A stretch of 64,000 nucleotides of DNA from Ichthyenterobacterium magnum (GCF_003610635.1 NZ_RAQJ01000001.1:434474-498473), one strand, 5' to 3'. Positions 8,468 through 18,767 are shown, numbered from the stretch's first letter. The notes: generated by a model from the sequence alone, not told the origin. Numbers and translations: made by a program.

Positions 8468-11400
8468 ATGAATAAAAACTATTCCAAAGCATTACTATTT
8501 ATATGCCGTTTTAGTATAATTTTAATAGGGTTATACGCTTCAAAAACTTTAGCCAAAGACTTAAGTTTCAATGAAAAAATGTCGGTCTCAAATAATTATT
8601 TTTTTGCACCAGGTGCTACTATATCTGGAACCACTCAAGTTTGTAAAGATGATACACCTTTTCCTCAAATAACCTTTACAGGCTCTGGAGGGACAACGCC
8701 TTATACGTTTACATATACTATTAATGGAGGAGCTCCACAAACCATAACTACTAATAGTAATACTGTAACTTTACCAGTTAGCACAAATACTATTGGTACT
8801 TTCACATATCAATTAATCTCTGTTGAAGACAATACTGGTGAGGTTACAAATGAAAACGGAACTGCAGTAGTTACTGTTAGTCAGCCAGATATAAGTTTTA
8901 GTTTTAATGGAGCTAATGTGTGTTCTGGTGATTTGGTTACGTATACTTCCAGTGTAACTGGCATTGGCCCTTTTACCTATAGTTGGAATTTTGGAGATGG
9001 AACGCCAACCTCTGCATTAGAAAATCCAACACATGCATTTACATCATTAGGATGCGGAACCAACACTTTTACAACAACATTAACAGTAACAGATAGTAAT
9101 GGATGTTCAAACACGGTTTCAAATCCAATCACCATTTTAGAAAGCCCAGAAATTAGCTTTATAGATTTAGACGCTCAATTTACAGAACCATTTAATAATT
9201 GCGGCAATAACACTTCAAACCCAGAATATACTATAAATGTTGGTGATACTTCTGTCTCTACATCATGTATTACAAATTATGATATAGATTGGGGAGATGG
9301 AAATACAGAAACCAACGTAACATTTCCGTTAGCACATACATATACTCAATTAGGTTCTTACAACATGATTATAACAGCTAGCGGAACTAATGGTTGTAAC
9401 ACTTCTGTAAATTACTTAATAAAAAATTCTAGTAACCCAATTGGTGCTATTGAGATTCCAGGGAATACGGTTAACCTATGTATTCCTGTTTCTCCTATAG
9501 ATTTTGCTATAGGTTCATGGGGAACAAATCCTCCAGATACAGTATATAATATAGATTATGGAGACGGAACAATATTAGTTTTAACTCAAAACACATTAGA
9601 AGCGTCTATTTACTTTAATGCTTCAGATCCAGCAGCTTCGCAAAATTACCCTATTCCTTATACATATACAGAATCTAATTGTCCAAACCCAAACTATACA
9701 GTAAACTTAACAATTACCACGTCTTGTGGCGAAACAATACTTACAGCTGGACCAATAATTATACTACAACAACCAGAAGTTGATTTTGATGTTGACCCAA
9801 TTGCCTGTGTAAATACAGCCGTTCAATTTACTAACACAACTACTGGAGGTTTTAATCAAAACTGTACTACAAACTCACTCTATTTTTGGGACTTTGGAGA
9901 TGGCAATACCTCAACAGATGAAAATCCAACTCATTTTTATACAACTCCAGGCAACTATACGGTTACGCTTTATGCTGAAAATTTTTGCGGCACTACAGAT
10001 CCTGTTACAAAACCAATATGTATTGAACCAGAATTAATACCTCTTTTTAATTTAAGCACTAACAATGGCTGTTCGCCTTTACAAGTTACTATAACAAATA
10101 CTACTGATGTGTCGCAAAGTTGCGGAGGCGATGAATATTTATGGGAAGTAACTTATACACCTAGTTTTTGTGGCACAGTTGAAGATTGGAGTTTCGCTAA
10201 TGGCACAGATGAAAACTCAGTAAATCCTTCATTTAATTTTATAGCAGCAGGAACATACACATTACAATTAACAGCTACAAACTCTTGCGGAAGCAATACA
10301 ACTACAGAAGTAATTGAAGTTAAACAACCGCCAACAGCATTGCTAAACCCTATTGCAGATTTTTGTGGCACAGCATCCATTAATCCTGTTGCTACAGTAA
10401 ACACATGTGCTCCAGCTTCTGAAACTATTATCTATAATTGGGATTTCCCTGGTGGAACACCTTCTAGTTCAAATCAGTTAGACCCAGGAACAATTACCTA
10501 TGCAACGACAGGAAGTTTTCAAGTTACTTTTAGTATGACTAATAGTTGTGGTACAACCTCTGTAAATGAAAATTTTAATATTAATGAAACCCCAACAATA
10601 ACAAATACTGATTTAACACAAACCATTTGTTCTGGCACACAAACAAATGAAATTAGTATAACTTCAGATTTTTCTAGTACAACATTTACTTGGGTCGCTA
10701 ATTCACCTGCTGGAGTTACTGGATTTATCCCTTCAGGAAGTACTAATACAATTCCTGCGCAAAATATTTTCAACGCTAATACTACAGCTAGCAGTTTAAT
10801 ATATACTGTTATTCCAGATTTAGGTGGCTGCCAAGGTGCTCCAGTAAATTTTGAAATTATTATAGATCCTTCGCCTGAGATAACCAGTCATCCTATACCA
10901 AGTTCTGTCTGTCAAAACGGAACAGCCAATCAACTAACGGTAAGCTTTCAAGGAACTGGGACACCAACATATCAATGGTATGAAAATACTGTAGATAATA
11001 CAACAACAGGAACTGCTATTGCTGGTGAAACTTCAGTGAATTTTACACCACATACTAATACAATTGGTACAACTTACTATTATGTAATTATCACGTTTGC
11101 AACTGGAGGCTGTAATGAAATCATTTCTAATACAGCTGCAGTAGACGTTTTTGAAGCACCTCAAATAGATACACATCCTATAAATCCACAAACAATTTGT
11201 GTTGGTGGAAATTCTGAAGAGTTATCAATAACAATTTCAGGTGGCGCAGGAAACATTTCATACCAATGGTTTTCAAATACTACAAATTCAAATACTGGAG
11301 GAACACTTATTGCTGGAGCAACAAACAGTAGTTATACGCCTCCAACATTTAATGCTATAGGCAATTATTATTTTTATGTTGAAGTCACCATAACTGGAAG

Positions 11401-14400
11401 TGGTTGTAACAACCTTATTAGTGATGTTGCAGAAATTATTGTTATAAACGACCCAACAATTGACATGCAACCTTTAATATCTCAAGAGTTATGTCAGAAT
11501 GTTACTCCACAAAATTTAATAGTTACTAATTCTGGTGGCTCAGGTAATACTACCTTTCAATGGTATAGTAATACCATAAATAGTAATACAGGTGGAACGC
11601 CAATTGCTGGAGCAACAAACAATACGTTTACGCCTCCAACAAATAGTGTAGGCACGTTATATTATTATTGTATTGTTACTCAAGATATTTCTGGTTGTGA
11701 GGTTACAAGTACAACTAGTGCTGTTATTGTAACTCCAGCACCTTTGTTTGCTATGCAACCAATTTCTGATACGCTATGTTTAGGAGAAACAACTGCAGTA
11801 TTGAGTGTTTCTTATACAAACGGAACAGGAACACCATCATATCAATGGTATTCAAATACTATTGATGATACTACGTCAGGAACTGCAATTACTGGAGAAA
11901 CAACGCCTAATTACAATCCGCCAGTAGCTACAGTTGGGACAACATTTTACTACTGTATTATTACATTTAATTCGGGTGGTTGTAGTCAAATTATTTCTAA
12001 TACAGCAGAAATCGCAATTAGTGAAACACCAAACATAAGCTCTACTACAATTTTAATATGTAGTGATAATACTTTTGAATATATACCAGATAATTCAAGT
12101 GGAGATATTGTTCCTGTAGGAACACTATACACGTGGACTACTCCAACAATAAATCCTGCAGGAAGTATTATTGGAGCAAGCGCGCAAACAACACCTACAA
12201 CAAATATTTCACAATTATTATTAAATGTAACTACAAGTCCAGCAACAGTTACTTATACGGTTACACCTATCTCTGGAGTGTGTTCTGGCATGCCTTTTAA
12301 TGTTGTTGTTACTATTAACCCATCAATTAGTGTTATTGCAAATACAACCAATAATAGTTGCTTTCAATCTAATGACAGCTTTATAGACATTACAATTTCT
12401 GGAGGTGTTCCTTTTACAACTGGTCCTCCATATCAAATTTCATGGACTGGCCCATTAGGCTTTACAAGTACAAACGAAGACATTTCTAATTTAGATGCTG
12501 GCAATTACACTTTAACTATTAATGATAATGGAGGTTGTCCGTTTACAGAAACCTATACCATTACAGAACCTGACGAATTAGTCTTTGACCAAGTTATTTT
12601 TGACCCTGAAACTATTTCATGTTTTGGAGCTAATGATGGCAATATTAGTATTACTATAAGTGGCGGAACAGAGCCTTACGCTTACTCTTGGACTAGAGAC
12701 AATGTCCCATTTTCAAACGATGAAGACCTTATCAATTTAGGTCCTGGCAATTATCAAGTAACAGTTACAGATGCTAACAATTGCGGACCAATAACACAAA
12801 ATTTCTTAATTATTGAACCTCCTGTTTTAGATGTTAGTTTAGATAATCAAACTAATATCATTTGTTTTGGTGAAAGTACAGGTGAAATTAATGTTATAAC
12901 TAATGGAGGTCGACCAAACTATACGTATTCTTGGACTGGTCCAAACGGATTTGTAAGTACAGACCAAAACTTAACAAATTTATTTTCTGGAATCTATAAT
13001 TTATCTGTGGAAGACACATCTGGTTGTATAGACACATTACAAGTTATCCTTATACAAAACGACCAAATAAATATTGATGTCACTACAACAGATATTGTTT
13101 GCTATGGCGATAATGATGCCTCAATTACTATAAACAATATCTTTGGAGGCGTTGGTCCTTATACAATTGCATGGAGTAATTTTGGAACAGGAATGATACA
13201 GCAAAACTTATCTGCTGGAACTTATACTATAACCATTACAGACACTGAAAACTGTGTACGTACTTTTCCTATTACAATTGATGAACCACCAGAATTTTCA
13301 ATAGCACCTGATGTTACTCAAATATCATGCTTTGGTGAAAATGATGCTAGAATTGTATTAAATCTCGTTGGAGGAATAGATCCTGTAACTGTAGATTGGG
13401 ATGATGATGCAACTGCTGGTGTTGAGAGGAATAATTTAGGTCCAGGTACTTATTCTGTAACTATAACAGATGGCACGCCATGTGTGATTCAAGAAACATT
13501 TATAATTTTTGACGTACCAGAACTTCAAGTCTCTGCAAATGTTGTTGACGCTCTAGATTGTGATGATACTAATAGTGGATCTATTAATACGTTAATACAA
13601 GGTGGTACACCACCATACACCGTATTATGGTCTAATGGAGAAACCACAGAAGATTTATCAGCTATAACACCAGGAACTTATCAAATTACAATTACGGATG
13701 CTAATGATTGTCAAGTACAAGCAAGTTGGGACGTTATTAGATTTGAACCTATTGTACTCGATGTCGTAACAGAAACAGAATTTAATTGTGATACACGTTT
13801 AGTAAATCAAACATTTATGGCTACTTCAAGTGGTGGTGTTCCGCCGTTTCAGTATACTTGGTCAAGCGGAACAGTTAGTGGTGCCAATAATGAAATCATG
13901 AACACACAACAAAATGGCTTGGTTATTCTTGACGTTGTAGATAGCCTTGGCTGTACTGAAACTTTTAATTTTAATGTTGAAATTCCTGTTCTTGGTGAAG
14001 CTGGTTTTTCAACAGATTCTTTTGGTTTTAGTACTTTCGGAATTTACTCAATCCAAGACCCAATTCAGTTTACTAATGAAGCCACTGGAGATTATATAAG
14101 TATGTCTTGGGATTTTGGAGACGGCAATTTTTCAAGTGAAGAAAACCCAATTCACACCTACCAAATTGAAGGCAATTATATTGTAACGCAAACCGTTACC
14201 TATCCTTTTGGATGTGTTTACACAAGTGTTATCACTTTAATCGTTGAGAAAGGCTATAAATTAATTATGCCAAATGCCTTTACGCCTAATGAAGATAATC
14301 TCAATGATTATTTCACGCCAGCTTATATTGGTTTAGAAAACATGCAATTAGATATTTATGATACTTGGGGAAGTTTAATTTATTCTGAAGCAGGCGAAAC

Positions 14401-14530
14401 GATAAGAGGTTGGGACGGAAAAATAAACGACTATGAAGCTGAAAACGGCAACTATTACTTTAAATTTTCAGGAGATACATTTTACGGAAAAACAATAAAA
14501 AAGCGAGGTGCTTTTGTTTATATCAATTAA
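8468..14530 (+). CDS. T9SS-exported PKD/Ig-like/SprB-repeat adhesin
   Basis: A 2020-residue surface protein with a signal peptide (about 1-35, ending KTLAKD). The N-terminal third has PKD-type repeats (YSWNFGDGTPTS, YFWDFGDGNTST). Residues about 803-1187 hold four Ig-like repeats of about 96 residues, each with QWY(E/S)NT, IAG(E/A)T and a C-terminal GGC or SGC. Residues about 1290-1840 hold six or seven SprB-type repeats (SCFGANDG...ISGGTEPYAYSW...LGPGNYQVTVTDANNC). One more PKD unit (WDFGDGNFSSEENP) leads into the C-terminal domain from about 1930 (IMPNAFTPNEDNLNDYF to RGAFVYIN), which matches the gliding-type (type B) T9SS sorting signal. The next gene encodes a PorP/SprF protein, the usual partner for type B cargo. 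A role in adhesion or gliding is inferred. Confidence 0.9.
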   Translation: MNKNYSKALLFICRFSIILIGLYASKTLAKDLSFNEKMSVSNNYFFAPGATISGTTQVCKDDTPFPQITFTGSGGTTPYTFTYTINGGAPQTITTNSNTVTLPVSTNTIGTFTYQLISVEDNTGEVTNENGTAVVTVSQPDISFSFNGANVCSGDLVTYTSSVTGIGPFTYSWNFGDGTPTSALENPTHAFTSLGCGTNTFTTTLTVTDSNGCSNTVSNPITILESPEISFIDLDAQFTEPFNNCGNNTSNPEYTINVGDTSVSTSCITNYDIDWGDGNTETNVTFPLAHTYTQLGSYNMIITASGTNGCNTSVNYLIKNSSNPIGAIEIPGNTVNLCIPVSPIDFAIGSWGTNPPDTVYNIDYGDGTILVLTQNTLEASIYFNASDPAASQNYPIPYTYTESNCPNPNYTVNLTITTSCGETILTAGPIIILQQPEVDFDVDPIACVNTAVQFTNTTTGGFNQNCTTNSLYFWDFGDGNTSTDENPTHFYTTPGNYTVTLYAENFCGTTDPVTKPICIEPELIPLFNLSTNNGCSPLQVTITNTTDVSQSCGGDEYLWEVTYTPSFCGTVEDWSFANGTDENSVNPSFNFIAAGTYTLQLTATNSCGSNTTTEVIEVKQPPTALLNPIADFCGTASINPVATVNTCAPASETIIYNWDFPGGTPSSSNQLDPGTITYATTGSFQVTFSMTNSCGTTSVNENFNINETPTITNTDLTQTICSGTQTNEISITSDFSSTTFTWVANSPAGVTGFIPSGSTNTIPAQNIFNANTTASSLIYTVIPDLGGCQGAPVNFEIIIDPSPEITSHPIPSSVCQNGTANQLTVSFQGTGTPTYQWYENTVDNTTTGTAIAGETSVNFTPHTNTIGTTYYYVIITFATGGCNEIISNTAAVDVFEAPQIDTHPINPQTICVGGNSEELSITISGGAGNISYQWFSNTTNSNTGGTLIAGATNSSYTPPTFNAIGNYYFYVEVTITGSGCNNLISDVAEIIVINDPTIDMQPLISQELCQNVTPQNLIVTNSGGSGNTTFQWYSNTINSNTGGTPIAGATNNTFTPPTNSVGTLYYYCIVTQDISGCEVTSTTSAVIVTPAPLFAMQPISDTLCLGETTAVLSVSYTNGTGTPSYQWYSNTIDDTTSGTAITGETTPNYNPPVATVGTTFYYCIITFNSGGCSQIISNTAEIAISETPNISSTTILICSDNTFEYIPDNSSGDIVPVGTLYTWTTPTINPAGSIIGASAQTTPTTNISQLLLNVTTSPATVTYTVTPISGVCSGMPFNVVVTINPSISVIANTTNNSCFQSNDSFIDITISGGVPFTTGPPYQISWTGPLGFTSTNEDISNLDAGNYTLTINDNGGCPFTETYTITEPDELVFDQVIFDPETISCFGANDGNISITISGGTEPYAYSWTRDNVPFSNDEDLINLGPGNYQVTVTDANNCGPITQNFLIIEPPVLDVSLDNQTNIICFGESTGEINVITNGGRPNYTYSWTGPNGFVSTDQNLTNLFSGIYNLSVEDTSGCIDTLQVILIQNDQINIDVTTTDIVCYGDNDASITINNIFGGVGPYTIAWSNFGTGMIQQNLSAGTYTITITDTENCVRTFPITIDEPPEFSIAPDVTQISCFGENDARIVLNLVGGIDPVTVDWDDDATAGVERNNLGPGTYSVTITDGTPCVIQETFIIFDVPELQVSANVVDALDCDDTNSGSINTLIQGGTPPYTVLWSNGETTEDLSAITPGTYQITITDANDCQVQASWDVIRFEPIVLDVVTETEFNCDTRLVNQTFMATSSGGVPPFQYTWSSGTVSGANNEIMNTQQNGLVILDVVDSLGCTETFNFNVEIPVLGEAGFSTDSFGFSTFGIYSIQDPIQFTNEATGDYISMSWDFGDGNFSSEENPIHTYQIEGNYIVTQTVTYPFGCVYTSVITLIVEKGYKLIMPNAFTPNEDNLNDYFTPAYIGLENMQLDIYDTWGSLIYSEAGETIRGWDGKINDYEAENGNYYFKFSGDTFYGKTIKKRGAFVYIN

Positions 14531-14536
14531 CACTAT

Positions 14537-15538
14537 ATGAGATACAAAGTATTACTTGCTATAATTATATGTTTTTTCCTTTCGGAAGTAAAAGCACAAG
14601 ACCCTATTTTTACACAATCGTCTTTTATTCTTGAAACCATAAACCCAGGATTCTCAGGGTTTGAAGATAATGGCAGAACACATTTAGGATTATTACATCG
14701 TACGCAATGGCCAAGATTAGGTTTGAGAGTCAATACGCATTATGCCTTTTGGAACAAATCCATTGAAAACAGTCAAAGTTCAGCTTTTGGTTTTGGCTTT
14801 AGTGCATTACGTCAAGTAGAATCTATAAGCAAGTACAGTTTAAACCAGTTAAATGCAAATTATGCGCATCGCGTGAACCTAAATGGTGGTTGGTTTTTTA
14901 GACCAGCAATAGAAGTTGGTGTTGGTTATAAAACCTTTAATTTTCAAAACTTAACGCTAGGCGACCAAATAAACATTAATACAGAAACTATAAACCCAAC
15001 CTCTGTAGATCCTTTAGTTAGCAATAATGATAATCTCTATTTTTTAGATATTTCTTCTGGTTTGGTTTTAGAAAAGGAAGAGTTTAATGGTATTACCTAT
15101 TGGTTTGGTGTTTCTGTAAAACATTTAAATCGACCAAATATTTCGTTTGTAGAAGGCGATAATGTGCCGCTCAACATCTTTTATTCTGTACATGGAAATT
15201 TTAGGTTTCCTGTTTTAAATGACTATCACCTAATGCTTAGTGCAAATTTTATGAAGCAAGGTGAGTTTAACAGATTAGATATTGGTACTTTATTTCACGT
15301 TAACCAGTTTTTATTTGGTATTACTGCAGCAACAAATCCAGCAAAAAACAGTGATAACAGTCATATTTTAACCTCTATAAATAGTTTTATAGGTTTAGAG
15401 TACACCGATTTTAGATTTGGTGTGTCTTACGATTTTAACACCTCGCAAATTGGGCGTACAGATGGTGTTTACGAGCTTTCAATCACTTATTTATCACGTT
15501 GTAGAAGTTGTAATACAGATCGTGGGCGTAAGCGGTAA
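14537..15538 (+). CDS. PorP/SprF family type IX secretion membrane protein
   Basis: A 333-residue outer-membrane protein with a clear signal peptide (MRYKVLLAIIICFFLSEVKA, cut before QDP). The start QDPIFTQSSF, the phrase TINPGFSGF and HRTQWP, and the final FRFGVSYDF...YELSITY are typical of PorP/SprF proteins. Such proteins accompany adhesins with type B C-terminal domains and help export or anchor them; SprF serves SprB in Flavobacterium johnsoniae. It starts 6 bases after the adhesin stop, so the two form one operon and the adhesin is its likely client. Confidence 0.92.
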   Translation: MRYKVLLAIIICFFLSEVKAQDPIFTQSSFILETINPGFSGFEDNGRTHLGLLHRTQWPRLGLRVNTHYAFWNKSIENSQSSAFGFGFSALRQVESISKYSLNQLNANYAHRVNLNGGWFFRPAIEVGVGYKTFNFQNLTLGDQININTETINPTSVDPLVSNNDNLYFLDISSGLVLEKEEFNGITYWFGVSVKHLNRPNISFVEGDNVPLNIFYSVHGNFRFPVLNDYHLMLSANFMKQGEFNRLDIGTLFHVNQFLFGITAATNPAKNSDNSHILTSINSFIGLEYTDFRFGVSYDFNTSQIGRTDGVYELSITYLSRCRSCNTDRGRKR

Positions 15539-15566
15539 GTTATTTGTCTTATTATTTTAGAGAAGG

Positions 15567-15946
15567 TTGACTCGCTAAGCTCGTCTTTCCTCAAAGCTCC
15601 GCTTTGAAAAAAGAAAATCCCTGCTTATAAATTCAAGCACATTTAATCTTAACCATAATAAGTTTGGATTGACTCACTACGCTCGTCTTTCCTCAAAGCT
15701 CCGCTTTGAAAAAAGAAAATCCCTGCTTATAAATTCAAGCACATTTAATCTTAACCATAATAAGTTTGGATTGACTCACTACGCTCGTCTTTCCTCAAAG
15801 CTCCGCTTTGAAAAAAGAAAATCCCTGCTTATAAATTCAAGCACATTTAATCTTAACCATAATAAGTTTGGATTGACTCGCTAAGCTCGTCTTTCCTCAA
15901 AGCTCCGCTTTGAAAAAAGAAAATCCCTGCTTATAAATTCAAGCAC
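15567..15946. repeat. 102-bp tandem repeat, 3.7 copies
   Basis: Copies start at 15567, 15669, 15771 and 15873; the last stops after 74 bases. Copies 2 and 3 look identical. Copies 1 and 4 share two differences from them (CGCTAAGCTCG in place of CACTACGCTCG). Each copy contains a 7-bp hairpin TCAAAGC-TCC-GCTTTGA followed by an A-rich tract. The near identity indicates recent expansion. The array lies between the sprF-like gene and tRNA-Arg; 102 is a multiple of three, which makes a meaningless open frame through the middle copies. Confidence 0.95.
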
Positions 15947-15980
15947 GCTTGATTTAACACAGAGATTTTCTTTTTATTCG

Positions 15981-16054
15981 TGACCATGGAGGGATTCAAA
16001 CCCACGACCGCTGGAGCCGAAATCCAGTGCTCTATTCAGCTGAGCTACATGGCC
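15981..16054 (-). tRNA. tRNA-Arg (anticodon TCG)
   Basis: A 74-base cloverleaf: acceptor GGCCATG/CATGGTC, D stem GCTC/GAGC, anticodon stem CTGGA/TCCAG with loop TTTCGGC (anticodon TCG, reads CGA), and T arm GTGGG-TTTGAAT-CCCTC. The T stem has one T-T mismatch. The discriminator is A, and CCA is not encoded. The 102-bp repeat array lies just downstream of its 3' end. Confidence 0.95.
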
Positions 16055-16126
16055 TTAACTTCCTGCCGAAGCAGAATTCTAACATTAATTTATGATTATC
16101 TATAAAGTGTAACAAAGGACAATCAC

Positions 16127-16207
16127 GTCATTCTGAACTTGTTTCAGAATCTCATTAAATTGAAAACTAATATTATAAAGTGTGACCCTGAAATAAATTT
16201 AGGGTGA
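16127..16207. repeat. inverted doublet of palindromic repeats
   Basis: The left unit, 16127-16153, has an 8-bp stem ATTCTGAA/TTCAGAAT between GTC and CTC. The right unit, 16184-16207, lies on the opposite strand and has arms ACCCT/AGGGT. The loops align (TGAACTTGTTTCA and TAAATTTATTTCA). The outer ends read GTCA and TGAT. The stretch 16055-16237 holds nothing else I can identify. Confidence 0.75.
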
Positions 16208-16237
16208 TGCTTAAAAATATGATACTAATTTAATTTT

Positions 16238-16687
16238 TTATACCAGTTTAGCCTTAACTATAGTAGAGATGGTTTTACCATCAGCCTTTCCTGCTAATTG
16301 CTTATTTACTATGCCCATTACTTTACCCATATCTTTCATGCCTTCTGCACCAACAGCTGATATAGCTTCTACAACTGCTTTTTCTATATCTGCCTCGCTT
16401 AATTGCTCTGGTAAAAACTGACTAATTACTTTAGCTTGAGCTATTTCTGGATCTGCTAAATCAACTCTATTTTGCTCAGTAAAAATAGCAGCACTATCCT
16501 TACGTTGCTTTACTAATTTTGAAAGAATTTTTATTTCTTGCTCTTCGGTTAATTCTTCTTTAGAACCGGATGCGGTTTGCGCTAAAAGAATTTCTGATTT
16601 TATTGCTCTTAACGCAGCTAATGCTGTTTGGTCTTTATCTTTCATTGCTGCTTTCATAGCAGTCATTATATCTTGTTGTAAACCCAT
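16238..16687 (-). CDS. yqeY: GatB/YqeY domain protein
   Basis: A 149-residue soluble protein of the YqeY family, related to the C-terminal tRNA-binding tail of GatB. The start at 16687 gives MGLQQDIMTAMKAAMKDKD, the normal family start; the frame is open further upstream but there it covers the ftsZ terminator. Conserved segments include ALRAIKSEIL, QFLPEQLSEADIEKAV and MGKVMGIVNKQLAGKADG. It follows ftsZ in the same direction, but a terminator lies between, so it may have its own promoter. Its cellular function is not established. Confidence 0.93.
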   Translation of the reverse strand: MGLQQDIMTAMKAAMKDKDQTALAALRAIKSEILLAQTASGSKEELTEEQEIKILSKLVKQRKDSAAIFTEQNRVDLADPEIAQAKVISQFLPEQLSEADIEKAVVEAISAVGAEGMKDMGKVMGIVNKQLAGKADGKTISTIVKAKLV

Positions 16688-16720
16688 AATGTTTCTTTTT
16701 GTAAATAAAGTGCGAAGATA

Positions 16721-16762
16721 AAAAAGAAAACCCAAAGCGCGATACTAATGCCCTTTGGGTTT
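16721..16762 (-). terminator. terminator after ftsZ (end of dcw cluster)
   Basis: A 10-bp stem AAACCCAAAG/CTTTGGGTTT (16728-16737 with 16753-16762). Read on the minus strand it is followed by a TTTTCTTTTTT tract. It closes the cell-wall and division cluster 35 bases after the ftsZ stop. Confidence 0.85.
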
Positions 16763-16797
16763 GACTAAAGTGTGAAACACTAAACTAAAATTTGCTA

Positions 16798-18732
16798 TTA
16801 ATCTACGTTGTCGTGTAAAAATGAATTATTACTTCTCAGTTGAATGTCGTCATTATCGTCAGTCCCGACAGACAATCTTGAAGTTGTTGTTTCAGATGAA
16901 TGTTGAGATTCATCTAAATTCACACCTTGTCTCTTATATGCTGGCTCTTTTTCGATTTCGTCAATCTTAGCCGTATTAAACTTGTAATTAAAGTCTTTCA
17001 TTTTGCGTCGTCTTTCATCTGCTCTTTCTTTAAGCAATTCTGAAATAGGACTGTTCATTGGGTCGATTTCATCTGACGCTACTTCTTCTACAGCTTCAGA
17101 TTCTACAACTCTTTTTTCAAAAACAATCTCTTCTTCTACTTCTGGTTGCACTTTTGTTTTTGCTTCGTTTATAGAAGACTCATATGACATAAAATCGTCT
17201 AAAGCATAACGTGTTTCTCCTTCTTCGTTAGCTTCTGTAACTGGAATGATTTCTACATGCTCATTGACTTTTAAATCTTTTACTTCATCTTCTAAATCAA
17301 ATAGTATCTTATCTTCAGTTTCAGCAACCTCTTCTTCAACTGAAGCTGATAATGGCAAATCAAAAGTTAAAGTAATTTGTTCCTCTTCTTCAATAACCTC
17401 ATCAATCTCTTCGTTTTTAGTTTCTAAAACTGGAGAGATAATAAAATCTTCATCATTTGCTATTTTGTGATCTAATACTTCGTCATAAACAACATTTATG
17501 TTTTTTATAATCTCTGTTGTTTGAATCAAGTCCATCCCTGATTCTTCTTTAACAACAACGTCTTCATCTTCGTCTTCCATAAGTGTATGAATTACAACTT
17601 CAGGAGTAGCTTCTTCTTCATTTTCTAAAATAATATCTGGTGTGATAATCGCAGGATCTTGTTCTCTAACATGAACGTCATCATTAGCATCGTCTTCTAA
17701 AGCATGAACTACTTTTTTGACTTCTGTATTAGAAATTTCATGTTGTTGATCGATATCAAAACCTGTGGCAATAATTGTTACAGAAATAGACTCTTCAAGA
17801 GATTCGTCTTCACCAACACCCATAATAATATTAGCTCCAAAACCAGCTTCGGTTTGAATATGATCATTAATCTCACCAATTTCATCGATAGTAATTTCTT
17901 GAGAACCAGAAACGATAAGCAACAACACGTTTTTAGCTCCAGTAATTTTATTATCATTTAATAATGGCGAGTCTAAAGCTTTCATAATAGCCTCTTGAGC
18001 TCTAGCTGTACCAGATGCTGTTGACGACCCCATGATTGCCGTTCCGCTATTACTTAAAACCGTTTTAGCGTCACGTAAATCTATATTTTGTGTATAGTGA
18101 TGTGTTATAACTTCTGCAATACCTCTAGACGCTGTAGATAACACCTCGTCTGCTTTTGAAAACCCTGCTTTAAACCCTAAATTACCATAAACTTCTCTCA
18201 GCTTATTGTTATTAATAACAACCAAAGAATCTACATGAGCACGTAATGTTTCGATTCCTTTTTGAGCTTGTTCATTTCGCATTTTACCTTCAAACTGAAA
18301 TGGCATTGTAACAATACCTACAGTTAAAATATCTAACTCCTTTGCGATTTTAGCAATTATTGGTGCAGCACCAGTACCTGTACCACCACCCATTCCTGCA
18401 GTAATAAATACCATTTTTGTATTGGTATCTAACATACGACGAATGTCTTCTAAGCTCTCTACAGCAGCTTGCTCACCAACATCTGGGTTTGCGCCTGCGC
18501 CTAAACCTTCGGTTAAGTTAACTCCTAATTGTATTTTGTTTGGGACACCACTATTTTGTAGTGCTTGGGCATCAGTGTTACAAATAACAAAGTCTACACC
18601 TTTTATGCCTTGTTGAAACATATGGTTTATAGCATTGCTTCCGCCACCACCAACACCAATCACTTTAATAACGTTTGATTGGTTTTTTGGTAAATCGAAA
18701 GAAATATTCCCTAGTTCGATATTGTTGCTCAT
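16798..18732 (-). CDS. ftsZ: cell division GTPase FtsZ
   Basis: The tubulin-like protein that polymerises into the division ring. The GTPase core (about 1-325) has GVGGGGSNAINHM, the signature GGGTGTGAAP (about 106-115) and the T7 loop region NFDIDLRDAKTVL-like stretch around residue 210-225 (here NIDLRDAKTVLSN). At 644 residues it is much longer than the roughly 380 of E. coli. The extra length is an acidic linker (about 330-600) rich in EE, DE and VVE, as in other Flavobacteriaceae. A conserved tail ends in SFLHDNVD and is the likely partner-binding peptide. It is the last gene of the dcw cluster, 35 bases after ftsA. Confidence 0.97.
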   Translation of the reverse strand: MSNNIELGNISFDLPKNQSNVIKVIGVGGGGSNAINHMFQQGIKGVDFVICNTDAQALQNSGVPNKIQLGVNLTEGLGAGANPDVGEQAAVESLEDIRRMLDTNTKMVFITAGMGGGTGTGAAPIIAKIAKELDILTVGIVTMPFQFEGKMRNEQAQKGIETLRAHVDSLVVINNNKLREVYGNLGFKAGFSKADEVLSTASRGIAEVITHHYTQNIDLRDAKTVLSNSGTAIMGSSTASGTARAQEAIMKALDSPLLNDNKITGAKNVLLLIVSGSQEITIDEIGEINDHIQTEAGFGANIIMGVGEDESLEESISVTIIATGFDIDQQHEISNTEVKKVVHALEDDANDDVHVREQDPAIITPDIILENEEEATPEVVIHTLMEDEDEDVVVKEESGMDLIQTTEIIKNINVVYDEVLDHKIANDEDFIISPVLETKNEEIDEVIEEEEQITLTFDLPLSASVEEEVAETEDKILFDLEDEVKDLKVNEHVEIIPVTEANEEGETRYALDDFMSYESSINEAKTKVQPEVEEEIVFEKRVVESEAVEEVASDEIDPMNSPISELLKERADERRRKMKDFNYKFNTAKIDEIEKEPAYKRQGVNLDESQHSSETTTSRLSVGTDDNDDIQLRSNNSFLHDNVD

Positions 18733-18767
18733 ATAGTTAGTACTTTTTTGGGTTTTATATTTTAATT

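Noticed and set aside
10153-11470. Minus-strand open frames within the adhesin gene
   Set aside because: They are shadows of the Thr/Asn-rich repeats and have no regulatory signals.
15669-15884. 71-codon open frame through the tandem repeat
   Set aside because: It exists only because the 102-bp period is a multiple of three; copies 1 and 4 carry a stop in this frame (GCTAAG), and there is no promoter.
15567-15946. CRISPR array
   Set aside because: Units are contiguous 102-bp copies with no unique spacers, and no cas genes are near.
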